Source: Phellopilus nigrolimitatus (Eukaryota > Basidiomycota > Agaricomycetes > Hymenochaetales > Hymenochaetaceae). Taken from it: a DNA stretch of 64,000 bases. The position numbers and the translations under genes are program-made. Positions 29,891-42,519 of the stretch are shown here, one piece after another. Position 1 is the first letter of the stretch, and each line of letters starts with the position of its first letter. The notes below the pieces were generated by a model. That model made no database searches. It had not been told where the DNA came from and saw nothing but the letters and a program-made list of their open reading frames with translations. The stretch is from NCBI GenBank assembly GCA_021029095.1, contig JAJOHG010000048.1, positions 62,001 through 126,000 on the forward strand, given 5' to 3'.

Positions 29891-30444
29891 TCAAAGTGTT
29901 GGTGGGAAGCCCGTTAGGCTTGCGACCTCTCGAACAGAGTGGTTGAAAGGGAAGATTGGTTGAAAGTTCCGACCTACCCATTTAGATAGGAAAAGTAGAC
30001 GAATGAGATCCTCAATCATGCAAATCAGGCTTCTTAGCCGTCGCATAGACTTTGTTGCTCTACGCCCAACAGGCGGGTCACGAGGCACTTCACCGTGCAT
30101 GACAGAGACGCCATTGCGGTAGAAGAATGCAGAAGGCGTATCAATGAGCAGCAGAAACGCTGTCATGGACATAGATAGTAAAACATCAAGCGTTGCAATG
30201 AAGTCGCGAAGGAAAATGGAGTCCTCAAGGTACATTGGAAACCAGAAGACGGAGACGATCTGCAGAAGCCAGTTGGCGCCGGAGGTTGCTGAGAGCGGAA
30301 CGAAGAAAGGCCAGCGAGCACGAAAAAGAATGACCCCCAATTTCGCATTCTCCGAGAATACGAATCTGGATTCCCAATATGAAAGGCGTAGATTTGGTTC
30401 CGTAAAACGTTGTGCAAGTGCAGCCGGTGTATTTGGTATCTGGC
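29891..30444 (-). other. Unassigned open frame with hydrophobic segments, no ATG
   Basis: About 185 codons are open on the minus strand with two or three hydrophobic stretches (for example WLLQIVSVFWFPMYL and VLLSMSMTAFLLLI). They are followed by a basic region. There is no in-frame ATG near its start and no splice pattern I could settle. It may be a decayed membrane-protein gene or chance. The rest of 29,500-30,790 holds nothing I can support. Confidence 0.25.
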
Positions 30445-30797
30445 GTTCTGGCACCAGTAAGTTACTGGTTGGCTGCGGCGCCGGACGTCGAAGTTAAGAG
30501 CCATCGCCAATCTGATGTTGGTCCAGCAACCCCCAATTCGGAAATAGATGGTGGCGCTTGATAGCCGATAACAGCCTATATACTTGTTAATTCTGTCGAT
30601 AAATAACGATCGGTCACTGCTCGCGACCATGTACAACGCAATCCCAGAAACGTTTCGTTTATATATTTCCCGAGATCGGACGTAGGTAACACAGAAACAT
30701 ACAAAGCGCTGTACTACACAGAATGACTTACAACCTTCTAATACAACCTTCTAAGATGTACAATACCACAGGGTATTAGAAGCACGACATGTAGCCA

Positions 30798-31648
30798 TCA
30801 TTTCTTCAGCGAGGCCGCAAACGCCGCTACCTCCTTCGAAGTGGATTTCCACGACTCGCGCGAAGAGATGTCCGCCCACCAACGTGCGACGTTGGGCGTC
30901 GCCTTCAAACCGCCGAAGCCGATCGTCTCGGTGATCAACGTCCCGTACGGGAGGTGCAGAAGGTCCGCGAGCGTGAACTCCTGTAAATTTTAAATGAACG
31001 TTATATAAAAGTCAAAAGCAAGAATGATAGAAATGACGTACGTTACCGGCGAGGTACTTCTGCTTTCCGAGGATGACCTCGTACGCCTTGAGCTTCTCTT
31101 CGAGCGCCTTCGTGAGTTCTGCGGCGCGCGCGTCGTCGCCCTGGACACCCCTCATCCTATGCGTCCAGTTCAGTAAAAATATTGCTTCGAGTCTCGGGCG
31201 AATCACCACTCACGGCTTAAACACCTTCTCCGTCGAAATCCCATACGCGAAAGGGTAGAAATTGTTGCCCTCGATCGACGCCGCCTGTTCGAAAAGAGCC
31301 TGCTCCCTGAGGCCCTTCGGGATGAGTCCGCTGTCCGGTCCGTACTTCAGGATGACGTAGCGCGCGATCGCGCGGCTCTCGAAGAGCTGGAAGCCATCCT
31401 CCTCAACCTACCCAAGTAGTATCAATATTCCAAATCAGATTCGTTCTAGCGGCGGAATGAGAAAGGAGACGCACAAGGACAGGAATCTGGCCAAAGGGCT
31501 GCTTGGTCGCAATGTACTGCGGGTCTTTGTGCGCGCCAGCGAAGAGGGGGACCGGGACAATCTCGTACGGGAGGTTCAGCTCCTTGAGCGTGGTGATAAC
31601 AGCCTGCGTGCACGTCGACAGGAGAAATCCGTGAACCTGGAGCACCAT
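30798..31648 (-). CDS. Glutathione S-transferase, phi-like (4 exons, 221 aa)
   Basis: Exons in coding order are 31648-31475, 31407-31214, 31156-31042 and 30980-30798. They sum to 222 codons. The N-terminal thioredoxin fold carries HGFLLSTCTQAV (likely catalytic Ser/Thr region) and the glutathione-binding FGQIPVL...FESRAIARYV. The helical C-terminal domain has KQKYLAGNEFTLADLLHLPYG, the N-capping and hydrophobic staple motif of GSTs. It conjugates glutathione to electrophiles in the cytosol; wood-decay fungi have many such genes. A TIR element lies about 120 bases upstream of the ATG and could affect the promoter. Confidence 0.92.
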
Positions 31649-31768
31649 GTTGAGATAAGTGTCTAAAGGTCTGGGAAAAGTAGTTGAGAACGAGATAGAA
31701 AGGACTGAGTATACCGTTCCTCGTCCAATCTCATTGGCCTTTTATAAAGGGGCGGAGAAATATAATTA

Positions 31769-33919
31769 CTGTGCTTTTCATATATAATGACAGTTTCGAA
31801 TGAAACGAATGAAGTTTGGCCCCTGAGACCCCGAAAACCCCTGTCCTAATTAGGCTGCCGCGTCGTGCCAGTGCATACAGCGCGTCTCGACGCGTCGCAT
31901 TTCGTCCCACCGCCGCCATTGCTTTCAACGACGCAACCTCGCTACGTGTAACCTGACCTGCTTTTCTGTAACTACTACTCCTTATCAAATATATCTTGTT
32001 TCTCTCCTTTCTGTAACTTACCGCTATACTATCATTTTTATAAATCAAGACGAAGTCGATGTTTGCCGCGAATGTTCTTGCAAGATATGGCGAGACGACA
32101 GTAGTGTCGTGTATACATTTTTGCTAACTACTACATTGTACACCGACGGCGAACAGCCGATTGCGAAAATAGAGCATCGCACATGCGCTACCGTTGCAGG
32201 GCGCCTCGAGCTTGTCGCGACAGTCATGGCAGTCGTGCTGTTCCCTGTAGTGGAAAATGCGGGGCTGCCCTAGACATGATGCTCTTTGCTTCATGTTCGG
32301 CTTGTGTCAATAAAAAGGCTGCACGCCCAACTCCATGACAGTCGTGATATATGGCCAACCATCCGCATTTGCGTTCAGACTGTTAGCGGGCTGCGTCAAA
32401 AAAAAGCCGATGTCCCGTTTGTCAATTTCAGCTCTGACTTTCGGCTCGGCAGATACTCGATCGTCGATATGGACAAGGATACCGGTCATGGAGCTCACCT
32501 GGAGTTTCTCGGCGCGCAAGATGACGGGGATAAATATGCCCACCCCTGCTTGACCAGAACTGCATTGGAAAGCCATCGCACGAGCTGCCGCTGCCAAAGC
32601 TGCCTCTGTAGATATGGCCGACAAGTTCCTGCACGCTGGAAGTGTGTAAAGCGTACCCAGGCGCGCTCGAACGCCTGCCCAAAAGTCTGTCACGCGCGCG
32701 GCCTTCCTCGGCACCCTCGCCGCACGCGTGACGTGCAGGGACGTGGGGAACGTCACGATGGCGCGCAGGGCGAGGTGTGTGCGGAAGGCGCACTGGATGG
32801 AGAGCGCGGCGTGCAGGTGCGTTGCGGGGCGTGCGCGCAACAGGGACGTCGGTGGGGTTAGGATAATCGGATTCTAATTGTGCGCATCGAGCTGAAATCC
32901 CGTGTCGCGCAGCTTGTTCCATGAGTGCACAATCTCAATGTGCTGGCCAGAGTGCGAGACGGCATCCATTTGTTGGGCATAGGGCCACAGTTGAGGAATG
33001 GTGGCAATCCAGCAGCAACGGTGCCTCGGCGCGACACAGAGTATATTTGATAAGGAGTAGTAGTTACAGAAAAGCAGGTCAGGTTACACGTAGCGAGGTT
33101 GCGTCGTTGAAAGCAATGGCGGCGGTGGGACGAAATGCGACGCGTCGAGACGCGCTGTATGCACTGGCATAGGGACTGGCACGGTATCCATCCGCGTATA
33201 TCCGTATCCGTACCACGGATAACTCCATCCGCGGATGGGTATCCGCAGATTTACGTGGTATCCGTGGTTTACGTGCGAAATGCTGACAAACATGGTGCGT
33301 CCAATGGTAACGCTAGATCACGTCTATGCTGAACCTTCGCGAGTTTAGCGAGCTCAAGTGCACACGTTAGGTTATGCATGTTGTGCTTCCTCAGCTGCTG
33401 GACATACACTGCTCAAATGACTGCAGAGCTAAAGATAACATGGATTATATTATGCACTACAGAACTTAGAAGAAGAAAAAAGGAAACAAGTTTGCTCGTT
33501 CTGCCATGACTTACAACTTGAAATGAACAAAAATTGCAAAGACAAATTGAAACCAGGCCTTCTTTCTCCCTCAGAAAGACAAAGATCTCAATTTACAGGA
33601 AATAGGTATTTGTACTGATGTAAAATAACGGTTTAAGCCACGCTGAGGGGTGCAAGCGATTGTGCAAGGCTTGAACTTGCCTCCCTATACTTTGCACGGA
33701 TGAATCCGTGGTATCCGTCGATCCGTGGGAACGCATCCGCGGATGGTGTTCATCCGTGGGAAAGCCTATCCGTGGATACGGATGGCGGATGAAGCCTTAC
33801 CGTGCTAGTCCCTACACTGGCACGACGCGGCAGCCTAATTAGGACAGGGGTTTTCGGGGTCTCAGGGGCCAAACTTCATTCGTTTCATTCGAAACTGTCA
33901 TTATATATGAAAAGCACAG
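31769..33919. mobile_element. TIR element with 225-bp arms (Tc1-like target site), upstream of GST
   Basis: Bases 31,769-31,993 and the inverted sequence 33,042-33,919 match over 225 bp once the nested hAT insertion is removed. The ends read CTGTGCTTTTC and are flanked by TA on both sides (31,767 and 33,920). The roughly 1-kb interior has a GC-rich part (32,580-32,900) unlike the AT-rich flanks. It may be a captured host fragment, but I could not identify a protein in it. No transposase is seen. Confidence 0.75.
33170..33814. mobile_element. hAT-type MITE, 645 bp, nested
   Basis: The ends read TAGGGACTGGCACGGTA and, inverted, TAGGGACTAGCACGGTA. The 8-bp target duplication CACTGGCA is at 33,162-33,169 and 33,815-33,822, the hallmark of hAT elements. 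ATCCG(C/T)GGAT-type palindromic motifs are clustered near both ends, as in hAT subterminal transposase sites. It sits inside the right arm of the 225-bp-TIR element, so it arrived later. No transposase frame is seen. Confidence 0.92.
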
Positions 33920-33921
33920 TA

Positions 33922-35557
33922 AAACCCTTTTGATGCGCCTTTCATGTCTGCATGGATGGCGCAATTGCTGATTAGGACGGTTTCCGATTCGGATACGAAT
34001 ATCAAACTTGCTGACTCAAGCTCAACGGTCGTCGGTTTCCCCTTTGGTAATCTACTTACAATATATCCATGATCAGCGCGGTACGCGACCAACGATGACT
34101 TCTGCGAGTCGGACGGACATAGGGAAAATTACATAGGAGGAAGACCCATGCATTTATTTAGTGAGTGTGCCTTATTCTACTCAAACCAAATGTATGTATA
34201 TTTGATTGAAGAGAATTCGAAGCCTGAGCTGTGGCTAGACCTAGGGTAAACACAGGCCACGAACAAAGAATAGATTCGGCAGCACACATTTTCTACATTG
34301 AAGGTTTGTAAGCCGGTAGGTTGTGGCGCGAGACGTCAGATGTGAACAAAAGACGGAAAAGACGGGCGCCAGGACAAAAGGAGCTCTAGCCGCATAAGCT
34401 AGCAAACCATTCACTAAGATGCTCAGAAAGCTGGCCCCGACGACGGAGATGAGATGACAGATTACTCGCATACGCTGCGCCTATCACTGTCAGTGTTTTG
34501 TGATCGTGGTGAGATTGCACAGCCACGCGTGATCGCGCAATCTCACATGGAATGGGGTTGTGGGATCCCATTGCGCGATACTCAATATAGTAGTCTTGGT
34601 GGCGCTAACTTAGCATGACCCTATACAGTGATTCGATGGTTTTCAGAAAAACCAAAATAGAGCAGAAAATCAGTAGACCTCACTGTGTAGCCGGAAAGAA
34701 CTAGTTACAATGTGTTGCTGATAGATCTCTCGTGAGGCTCTCCGCCTCGCAGACACTAAAGTTCAGCATTCAAGCTCTGTGCCATGAAGGCGTGAATAAT
34801 CTCACGGTAAGGGCAAACTAACTCGGACTGAGGATTAGACAGGAGTGGAAGGGGAAGAGCACTACCGTTTTTGCTTCCTACGCGCATGTGTCCATGGTCA
34901 TTCAAAGACAGACTATCTTAGACATTTGTGCCATATAAAAGCAACAAAATGCAGGGATGTATATTGGAGAAATAGACCGGAAGGCAGAAAAACCATTAGT
35001 CAATGTACGCGGATGATTTGATGCGCTACATAGCAATTACCATATAGGAATATGCTTTTGCTGAGTGAAAGGCAACGGAAACGTTGCCTTTGGGGCTGAT
35101 CTGGAGGATTCGAAGTTGTGGCTGCATCGTTGTAGGATTACTTGCTCGACGTCAGTTGCTCAAAGCTGAGACCTGAGGTCCGTCCAGGGATATAATTCTT
35201 TCAGAGCTGTACATCAATGCGACCATGCATCTTTGGACAAAAGCAGTGAAATGAATATACGAAGATGTGTTTTGCGCGATGAACAACTACAGAATCCAGT
35301 CGGAGCAATCAGCGAAAACGAGTGCGGTATTGAGTAGTCTATCGGTATATTTATGCACAAGCGCAAAATAGCGAGTGGCGGCTCCAAGCATGATTTCGAA
35401 AGCTGTCGTCAATAAATAAGATATATGTAGCACAACCATTGAACCAACAATGATGAATGATGTTTATCAACCAGAGGAAAGAGGGAAGGATTATCCAAAA
35501 GTATATCGATATCGAAAGCTAGGTCGGCACGATTGAAGGAAGGTCAAGATACCCGTG
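33922..35557. other. Intergenic, 1.6 kb
   Basis: No supported gene. At 34,495-34,540 lies a short palindromic repeat (GAGATTGCACAGCC core with an inverted GCGCAATCTC) that recurs near 40,744-40,775. Otherwise it is AT-rich unique sequence. Confidence 0.5.
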
Positions 35558-37009
35558 CTACGAGTCTCGAAGACCCGACGGCGCCTGGGTTTCGCCCAAC
35601 TCCATCCGCGAAGGCGTCGACGGCAGCACGAACCCCCGCCCGCCAATCGGGCTCCACCCACCGTCCTCGCCCGCTCGTGTCAGACTCGCAATCGATGCGG
35701 TATGTTTGTGGCCCTGGCCTCTTGCGCTCGCAGCTGCACTTTTCTTCACCTGTGGCGTAGGCGGTAACAGCGGCATCGCACTTGCTGGCGTCGGCGTGCC
35801 GGGATTCGGGCTGCGGAACGCGATGTCCTGCTCCTCTGCGCTCGACACTGCACCGTCGCTCTCAGCATCCGTGTCCGCGTCTGCGTCCAGGCGCAGGCCC
35901 TTCCCGCTCAGGCCGCGCGTGTGCCCAAACCCCCGCGCACGTGGCACCTCGAGGTCGTACAGCTCGTGCTTCGTGCGCGTTGTGCGTCCCGAGACACTGC
36001 CTGGCCCATGCGTTGCACCGGCGCCGCGTAACTCGGTGGGGAGAAATATGTAGAAGAACGCGGTCGCAAGACATGCGCCACCGACGACGTCAATGAGATA
36101 GTGATGGGTGAGATACATGGTCGCCCAGTAAAGCAAGCCCGCATAAGCCCACGCGGGCGTGCGAGTCCAGGGGAAGAAGTGCGCCCAAAAGAGGGCCTCG
36201 ATGGTCGCACAGCCCGAGTGCAGTGATGGGAAAGCACCGAAGACAACCGGCGAAGAGGCGAATGTCTTCTGATAGCCCGAGGATCCGAACAGCGCGTCGA
36301 TGCGCATGAGACCGCCGGCAGAGCCACGTACGGCGTACGTTGCTGGCGTGAGCCCGTAGATGAGCTCGTACCAGGGCGCGGCACAAGGAAGCACAATCTG
36401 CATGATCACACCGACAAGGTTCATGTATCCGAATGCGCGAGCCCAGAAGCGCAGCGCCTCCTTCGAGCGGAAGAGCCACAGGAAGATGGAGACGACGAAG
36501 GGAAGTATGAAGTGGAGCACACCATACGGAAGCCACGCGAATATGTCTAGCACGGGGTGTGTAAAGCGGGTGAGGATATCAGATATGTTCGCGCCATACA
36601 GCACACTCTCTAGAGTTGGGAGGAGGGATACCGAGATTGACGGTCGATAGGCGACGGGGATAAAGCGTGAGCTGAAGAATGTGATGACCCATGACAAGAC
36701 AGGCGTCGCAGGTACGAGGAACTGCGATGTCAATGGAACGAAAAGCGCCGTGATGTACACGATTGGAATAACGATCTTGAGGGGCAGAGCGAAGGCGGGC
36801 CATAGACTAACCCAGAAAGTCGCAAGGCAGGCATGGAAAATATAGATGGAGTCGCGGTAGGTGAATTGGTACCGCTGCAATTTTGCAACGGTGTCGCGCG
36901 GGTCGAGCGATTTGTCTAGTCTATTGACTGCGGCGACAATAGCGGAAAAAATGATGTTGAATGCCCTTGTCGGTGACGTGTTCATTGTTCTCCGAAGGCC
37001 CAAGGACAT
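35558..37009 (-). CDS. AUR1: Inositol phosphorylceramide synthase, AUR1 (483 aa)
   Basis: An uninterrupted frame runs from an ATG just after a probable leader intron acceptor (CCTGCAG at about 37,014). Several membrane segments precede the PAP2/AUR1 catalytic motifs: FGAFPSLHSGCA (catalytic His) and YLTHHYLIDVVGG (second His and Asp). A long hydrophilic Ser/Gly/Asp-rich tail follows, presumably cytosolic. The enzyme transfers phosphoinositol from phosphatidylinositol to ceramide in the Golgi, an essential fungal sphingolipid step and the aureobasidin A target. A downstream in-frame ATG at residue 9 is an alternative start. Confidence 0.93.
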   Translation of the reverse strand: MSLGLRRTMNTSPTRAFNIIFSAIVAAVNRLDKSLDPRDTVAKLQRYQFTYRDSIYIFHACLATFWVSLWPAFALPLKIVIPIVYITALFVPLTSQFLVPATPVLSWVITFFSSRFIPVAYRPSISVSLLPTLESVLYGANISDILTRFTHPVLDIFAWLPYGVLHFILPFVVSIFLWLFRSKEALRFWARAFGYMNLVGVIMQIVLPCAAPWYELIYGLTPATYAVRGSAGGLMRIDALFGSSGYQKTFASSPVVFGAFPSLHSGCATIEALFWAHFFPWTRTPAWAYAGLLYWATMYLTHHYLIDVVGGACLATAFFYIFLPTELRGAGATHGPGSVSGRTTRTKHELYDLEVPRARGFGHTRGLSGKGLRLDADADTDAESDGAVSSAEEQDIAFRSPNPGTPTPASAMPLLPPTPQVKKSAAASARGQGHKHTASIASLTRAGEDGGWSPIGGRGFVLPSTPSRMELGETQAPSGLRDS

Positions 37010-37506
37010 CGTAACCTGCAGGGACAGCGGTCAGCAATGAGAGCTCGATTGAGCGGAATTGCGAACACTCACGAGTCTATACTCGCTGAAGAATTATGGT
37101 TTTAGAAAGACGTGGGAAACGAGATGAAACGAAAGTGGGCGTCGAGCGTTGATCACTGTCGACGATGAATTTCGTCGTCGCCCTCGACGTCGTCAACAAT
37201 GCTGACTGCCTCGGCAAAAGCACCGGACGACCGCACGTTCATTTACATAAGCAGGACATTCTCACGAATACACATACATGTATTCTTGGCTTCTCATCTC
37301 CTTCAGACTCGTACGACTTGCTCTTTCGCGTTATTTCTTATTCATGTATTCATAGATAAAGCCATTTGTCATAGTCATCATACACGGCCGAGAAAAGTAA
37401 GGGAGTCGGTACAGTTGTGTTACATGGAGGGGTAGCAAGAAGCGCCAAGGCCCAGAAAATTCATAGCAAGCAACAGACGCAAGTGCTGCACTCTCCCCTA
37501 ATGACT
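37010..37506. promoter_or_regulatory. AUR1 leader/promoter and histone H4 3' side
   Basis: This holds a probable AUR1 5' leader intron near 37,015-37,080 and upstream sequence. No other gene is seen. Confidence 0.5.
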
Positions 37507-38662
<1,156 letters not shown>

Positions 38663-40039
38663 TCACTTGTAGTATGCTTGCTTCTTATTAGCATGAAACG
38701 ATGGGGCGTCCATATCGATGTAGTCCCCAGATGGATGCGCACCCGGTTTCAGTAGCTCCGCGCCTTTACCTGCGCGTCACAATCATATTAGCATCTCCGG
38801 ATTACACCATATAGAGTCATGGTAGGAATATGCTCTATCAAAAATAAACACTTACCTAAAGCCCAGTCTTCCCTTTTCGCACTTAAAAAGAGCAGGACGA
38901 CAGTGATAGCGGCATACACCACATCAAGGAGGAGGTCGCTAACAAGCAAAAACGGCAACTGTGTGAACGCTATTCCTAGCAGCATGCCAATAATGCTCAG
39001 TGGAACTACAACGCGAAGCATGAATCGCGTAATCTGTGCAGAGCGGGGGGAAAGAGAACGGGTACGTCAGCTCATTGCTTTTTTTTTTGTTTACATCACT
39101 TAGCAAGGATGATCATCAGAAGCCCTGGAACTGGTGCTTGGCTATTGTGACGCACTAGAAAACACACCTTGTCATAGACCCCGACTTTCTTTGCATACTT
39201 GTCCACTCCTAAAGCCGCGACAGCGACACTTGCAGACGCAATGAACCAGAACGCATAGAAGGCGTATCGTGCGATTTGGAACTGCAGCTGGGCGGTCGTC
39301 TCTCTGATTAAAGCTTCATTGATCTGTTCCAACTGCTCCTGCGTTGCTCCCTGTCTAGGTCTCTCGACCTTGAAAAATATCTTTTCGGCATGCTGATTAG
39401 TTGCGTATATCCATGCAGCGGCCGTCGCGGAGGCAAAGAGTGCCACGAAGGATCCGAAAAGTGCGCCGAACCAAATCTTATCGAGTCGCACGAGCATGCC
39501 GGACATGTTGACTTTGTGTCTGTCATACAACACTAAAGCAAGGGCCAAATAGAGTGAAGAGTACGCCCACAGCCTGAAAAATTCGACAGCAGAGCTTATC
39601 CCTACAATTTTGGCGAAGCTAGCGGCTTCCTGCGCGAAGATCTCTGTGCTCGTAGCGGACGCTGAGAATTCCACTGTGGTGTTGCCAATGACAGTGTATG
39701 CGATGTTGATAGACGTGTGAACAACTGTGAATAAAGACGCGGCGCCGAGCGCAACGGTGCACGGTGTGCGTGCAGATGGAGGAGGACCCGAAAACAGAGA
39801 GCAGAGAGGACGAGGAAAACAATATCGAAGACGGCTAGAACGGCTAGGTCGCCCTGTATCAATGAACAGAAGTCAACGAATCAAGCTCTCGATAAATATC
39901 AAACGGACTGAAGACCAGGACATACGATCAGTAACGACCCTCCCTTAAAGGAGGGCTGCCTGTTTCCAGTATCGTTTACAGCCTGTGCCATAGCAATAGA
40001 CAAAAGGGATGCAAAGCTCAACCCGACGAATAAGACCAT
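38663..40039 (-). pseudogene. Orphan 7TM family member 1, frameshifted
   Basis: Exons in coding order are 40039-39926, 39853-39168, 39033-38856 and 38769-38663. Exon 1 encodes a signal peptide (MVLFVGLSFASLLSIAMAQA) and the family linker before GDLA. Exon 2 is 686 nt. Its phase-0 borders require a multiple of three, and the frame changes near 39,745-39,760, just where relatives read HRAP and then the second membrane segment. One base is therefore missing relative to the family frame. Downstream the frame is good, with the family motif LVLYDRHKV after segment 3. The last exon adds a soluble tail ending KKQAYYK. It could also be an assembly error. Confidence 0.7.
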
Positions 40040-41385
40040 GTTCTCGGGGCTTTGAAGGTTGGCAAAAGTCGATATCCTGTTTCAGCTCAGAGTCGCCAGT
40101 ACATATACGTACAGAAGGCAGTGAGTGCAGGGCTTTTGGCCCCCGATTCCATTTACACAAAACATAAGTGCACGCGCACAGAGCGCTTGCCGTAGATTTC
40201 GGAGTAGTAGCCCGTTGTGAGATGAGCGCACGATGGTAACTGATTTCCGAGCAAGGCAGTGTGTGATTTTGCGAAGTTAACATCATGCGTGTATGACTCA
40301 ACTAGAAGAGATGTATGGTTAGAAGCAGGATGCACAACTTTTGCAGACCATTTGCCTGGACAGTGTTGACCAGTGTGGGGTTGGATCTTTCTACTGACCA
40401 CTGACCAACCATGGGTCTGACCCGAGGGTCAATAAATTGTTGGAAAATCGGCGGGTCAGTGGGGTCAGTAAAAACCGGCCTGGCGCGCATCTTTGCCTTA
40501 TATTTGACCGAAAACTCAGTTGAGGATGTGTTCGTTAGGCTATCGAGTGCACTTGATATCTCTGATTGCCATTCCAAGTGTCTTCAGCATTACTTTCGGC
40601 GAATATTTAGAGTTTCCTACCGGAATCGAGATTTGCCGTCACTGACCCCTCTGACCCATCCGACCCGCACGGACCCCGTGTCTGACCCATTACTGGTGTT
40701 GACTGTGGTTATGTTGACTGTGTTATGCGTCCCACAGAGATCGCGGCGAGATTGCACAGCCTCACGCGATCCCACAGTCCCTCCCGACGGCGTGATGTGG
40801 GGTAGAACGCATAACACTGATGCCAAGTACTAACGTGATAACGCCACGGAGATAAAGAATCATCCTGTTGTGGCGGCTGGTTAGAGACGCGCCCACTTTT
40901 TGAAAAACTGTCTCCCTTGTTACGAGGAAGATTAGGAGGATAACCTTCTCTGAATTCGGCCCCATACTTATTTAGCCCACATACGCAAGTACACACGACC
41001 AAAGTAACTTGTATGAGAACATGGTAATACAAATACAATGTTACAGACGGAAATATTACAGCGACCTCCGCTTTCTTGCCCATTTATGACGTCACATGGT
41101 CCGCTCTCAATTCCCCATCTCGAAGAAGTAGGAGGTAATTGATAGGTGACTAGACTGAGTTCAAGAATGCGTGACACATGGATTCGGAACAAGCGCTCAC
41201 CGAGTTGATTACTACTTCTGCAGAGGTGGATCCTCAAGTTCGAGATAGTTCCCGGAAGGAAGGTCTAAGACACCGAGATGTACTAAATTATCCCTTTGAT
41301 CTGTGCGAATAATCGCGATTTATTGATACAAATCAGCTTTAGAAAATCAGAGTAAAAGAAAAGAAGAAAAGAAAAGAAAAACTGG
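40040..41385. other. Intergenic with short TIR-like repeats
   Basis: Bases 40,361-40,706 are rich in TGACCC/GGGTCA motifs. They are bounded by imperfect inverted ends sharing CAGT-N4-ACCAGT. A second small inverted structure with TGTTATGCGT ends spans about 40,719-40,822 and contains the GAGATTGCACAGCC core also found near 34,510. Both look like small non-autonomous DNA elements, but no target duplication is certain. No gene is supported. Confidence 0.4.
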
Positions 41386-42519
41386 CTAATCCTCACCCGA
41401 TTTAAGCCAGTACGCTCGTTTGAACCCAGCAGCAAGAACTATCACGGACAATGCAGCGTAGAAAATATTGTTGAGTATGTCACTCGAGAGCGTTATGCTC
41501 TCTTGCTCGACAAGTGTAGTAACCTGTACCGCCGGGGAGAAGAGTATCGTGAACACGATACCCTGTACCGCTCCGAGGATGTAAAGCGGTGTAACGGCAA
41601 AGTGCATCATCCAGACGACCTGATAAAGCAGAAAATCAATTATTATATCTCAAGTAATTAATATTCGTCTGGAGAGAGATGCTACTTGAACGGATTTCAA
41701 CCACTCACCTTATCATGAAGCCCTACGTTTTTAGCACATACGTACACATACGCCGCGAGCCCCGCAAAACACAGTGCCGAAAAGGACCAGAGAGCCTCAA
41801 ACACGTAGAGAGAGTTTTGGTATCTCTGCTCGGCATCCACGGCGCGCTGAAAGTCTTCCAGAGTGGCATCCTGTCCCAAGTCATCAAACCGCACCACCAA
41901 TACATTCTGATTGGCGAGGAGACCCGATGTAACTGTTGCTAGAAGCACAAGGAGTGCCACAAAGCCAAGTTGCACGTCGTAAAGGAGGGCTTCGCTTTTC
42001 TTCAATGCCGTTTGCGAGCTTAGAAAGTGCTTTTGTCTGTCGCGCAGAAGCAAGACAAGGGCGCAGTAGAGGAGCGGGGAGGACCAATTTCCAAAGAACA
42101 CTGTAAAATCTTGGAGCACGGCCGCCTTCTCCACATTAGGGAATGCAAGCGCATTGTTCGTGTAGATGATATATGCGATGTTGAATGATGCCTGAATAGC
42201 CGTGAAGAGCGAGGCAGCGAGGAGTATCATGTAGGCATAAGAAGCCTGAGGTCTACGCACGCGAAGTCGCATTATCGGCACAACGCAAAGACCAGCGATG
42301 ATAAGGAAGACTAAGTCGAAAATGCACCATATCGCCAAATCGCCCTGTGCAGGGAGATGTGTTAGCTTGAAGGGATTGCAATGGACTACAGAACAGGTGC
42401 TGACTCACAATCGTCAATGGATCTGCCTCGAAACGAAACCCGCCCTCAACGGCGACCTGTGCAGAAACAAAGGACGACCGGGAGAACAACATCGAGGCCA
42501 ACGCAGCAAGCAGTATCAT
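41386..42519 (-). CDS. Orphan 7TM family member 2, intact (326 aa)
   Basis: Exons in coding order are 42519-42409, 42344-41709 and 41619-41386, totalling 327 codons. A signal peptide (MILLAALASMLFSRSSFVSAQ) is followed by a short extracellular linker with FRFEADPLT. Seven hydrophobic segments follow: GDLAIWCIFDLVFLII, YAYMILLAASLFTAI, GNWSSPLLYCALVLLL, LGFVALLVLLATVTSG, ALWSFSALCFAGLAAYVYV, FAVTPLYILGAVQGIVF and IFYAALSVIVLAAG. RDRQKH follows segment 3 and GLHDK ends exon 2. The topology (extracellular N-terminus, 7TM, D-R after TM3) resembles a receptor. I do not recognise a named family. Relatives lie at 38,663, 43,403, 51,048 and 52,322. Confidence 0.75.

Noticed and set aside
29891..30636. 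Sixth member of the 7TM array
   Set aside because: It has hydrophobic stretches but no signal exon, no DL-x-W start, no D-R after a third segment and no matching intron positions.
32307..32922. Protein-coding gene inside the 225-bp-TIR element on either strand
   Set aside because: Several competing frames, no ATG-to-stop model with a recognisable domain, and no transposase motif. Kept only as a possible captured fragment.
35700..36100. Plus-strand frames of 100-115 codons within AUR1
   Set aside because: Antisense to a clear AUR1 coding region in GC-rich tail sequence.
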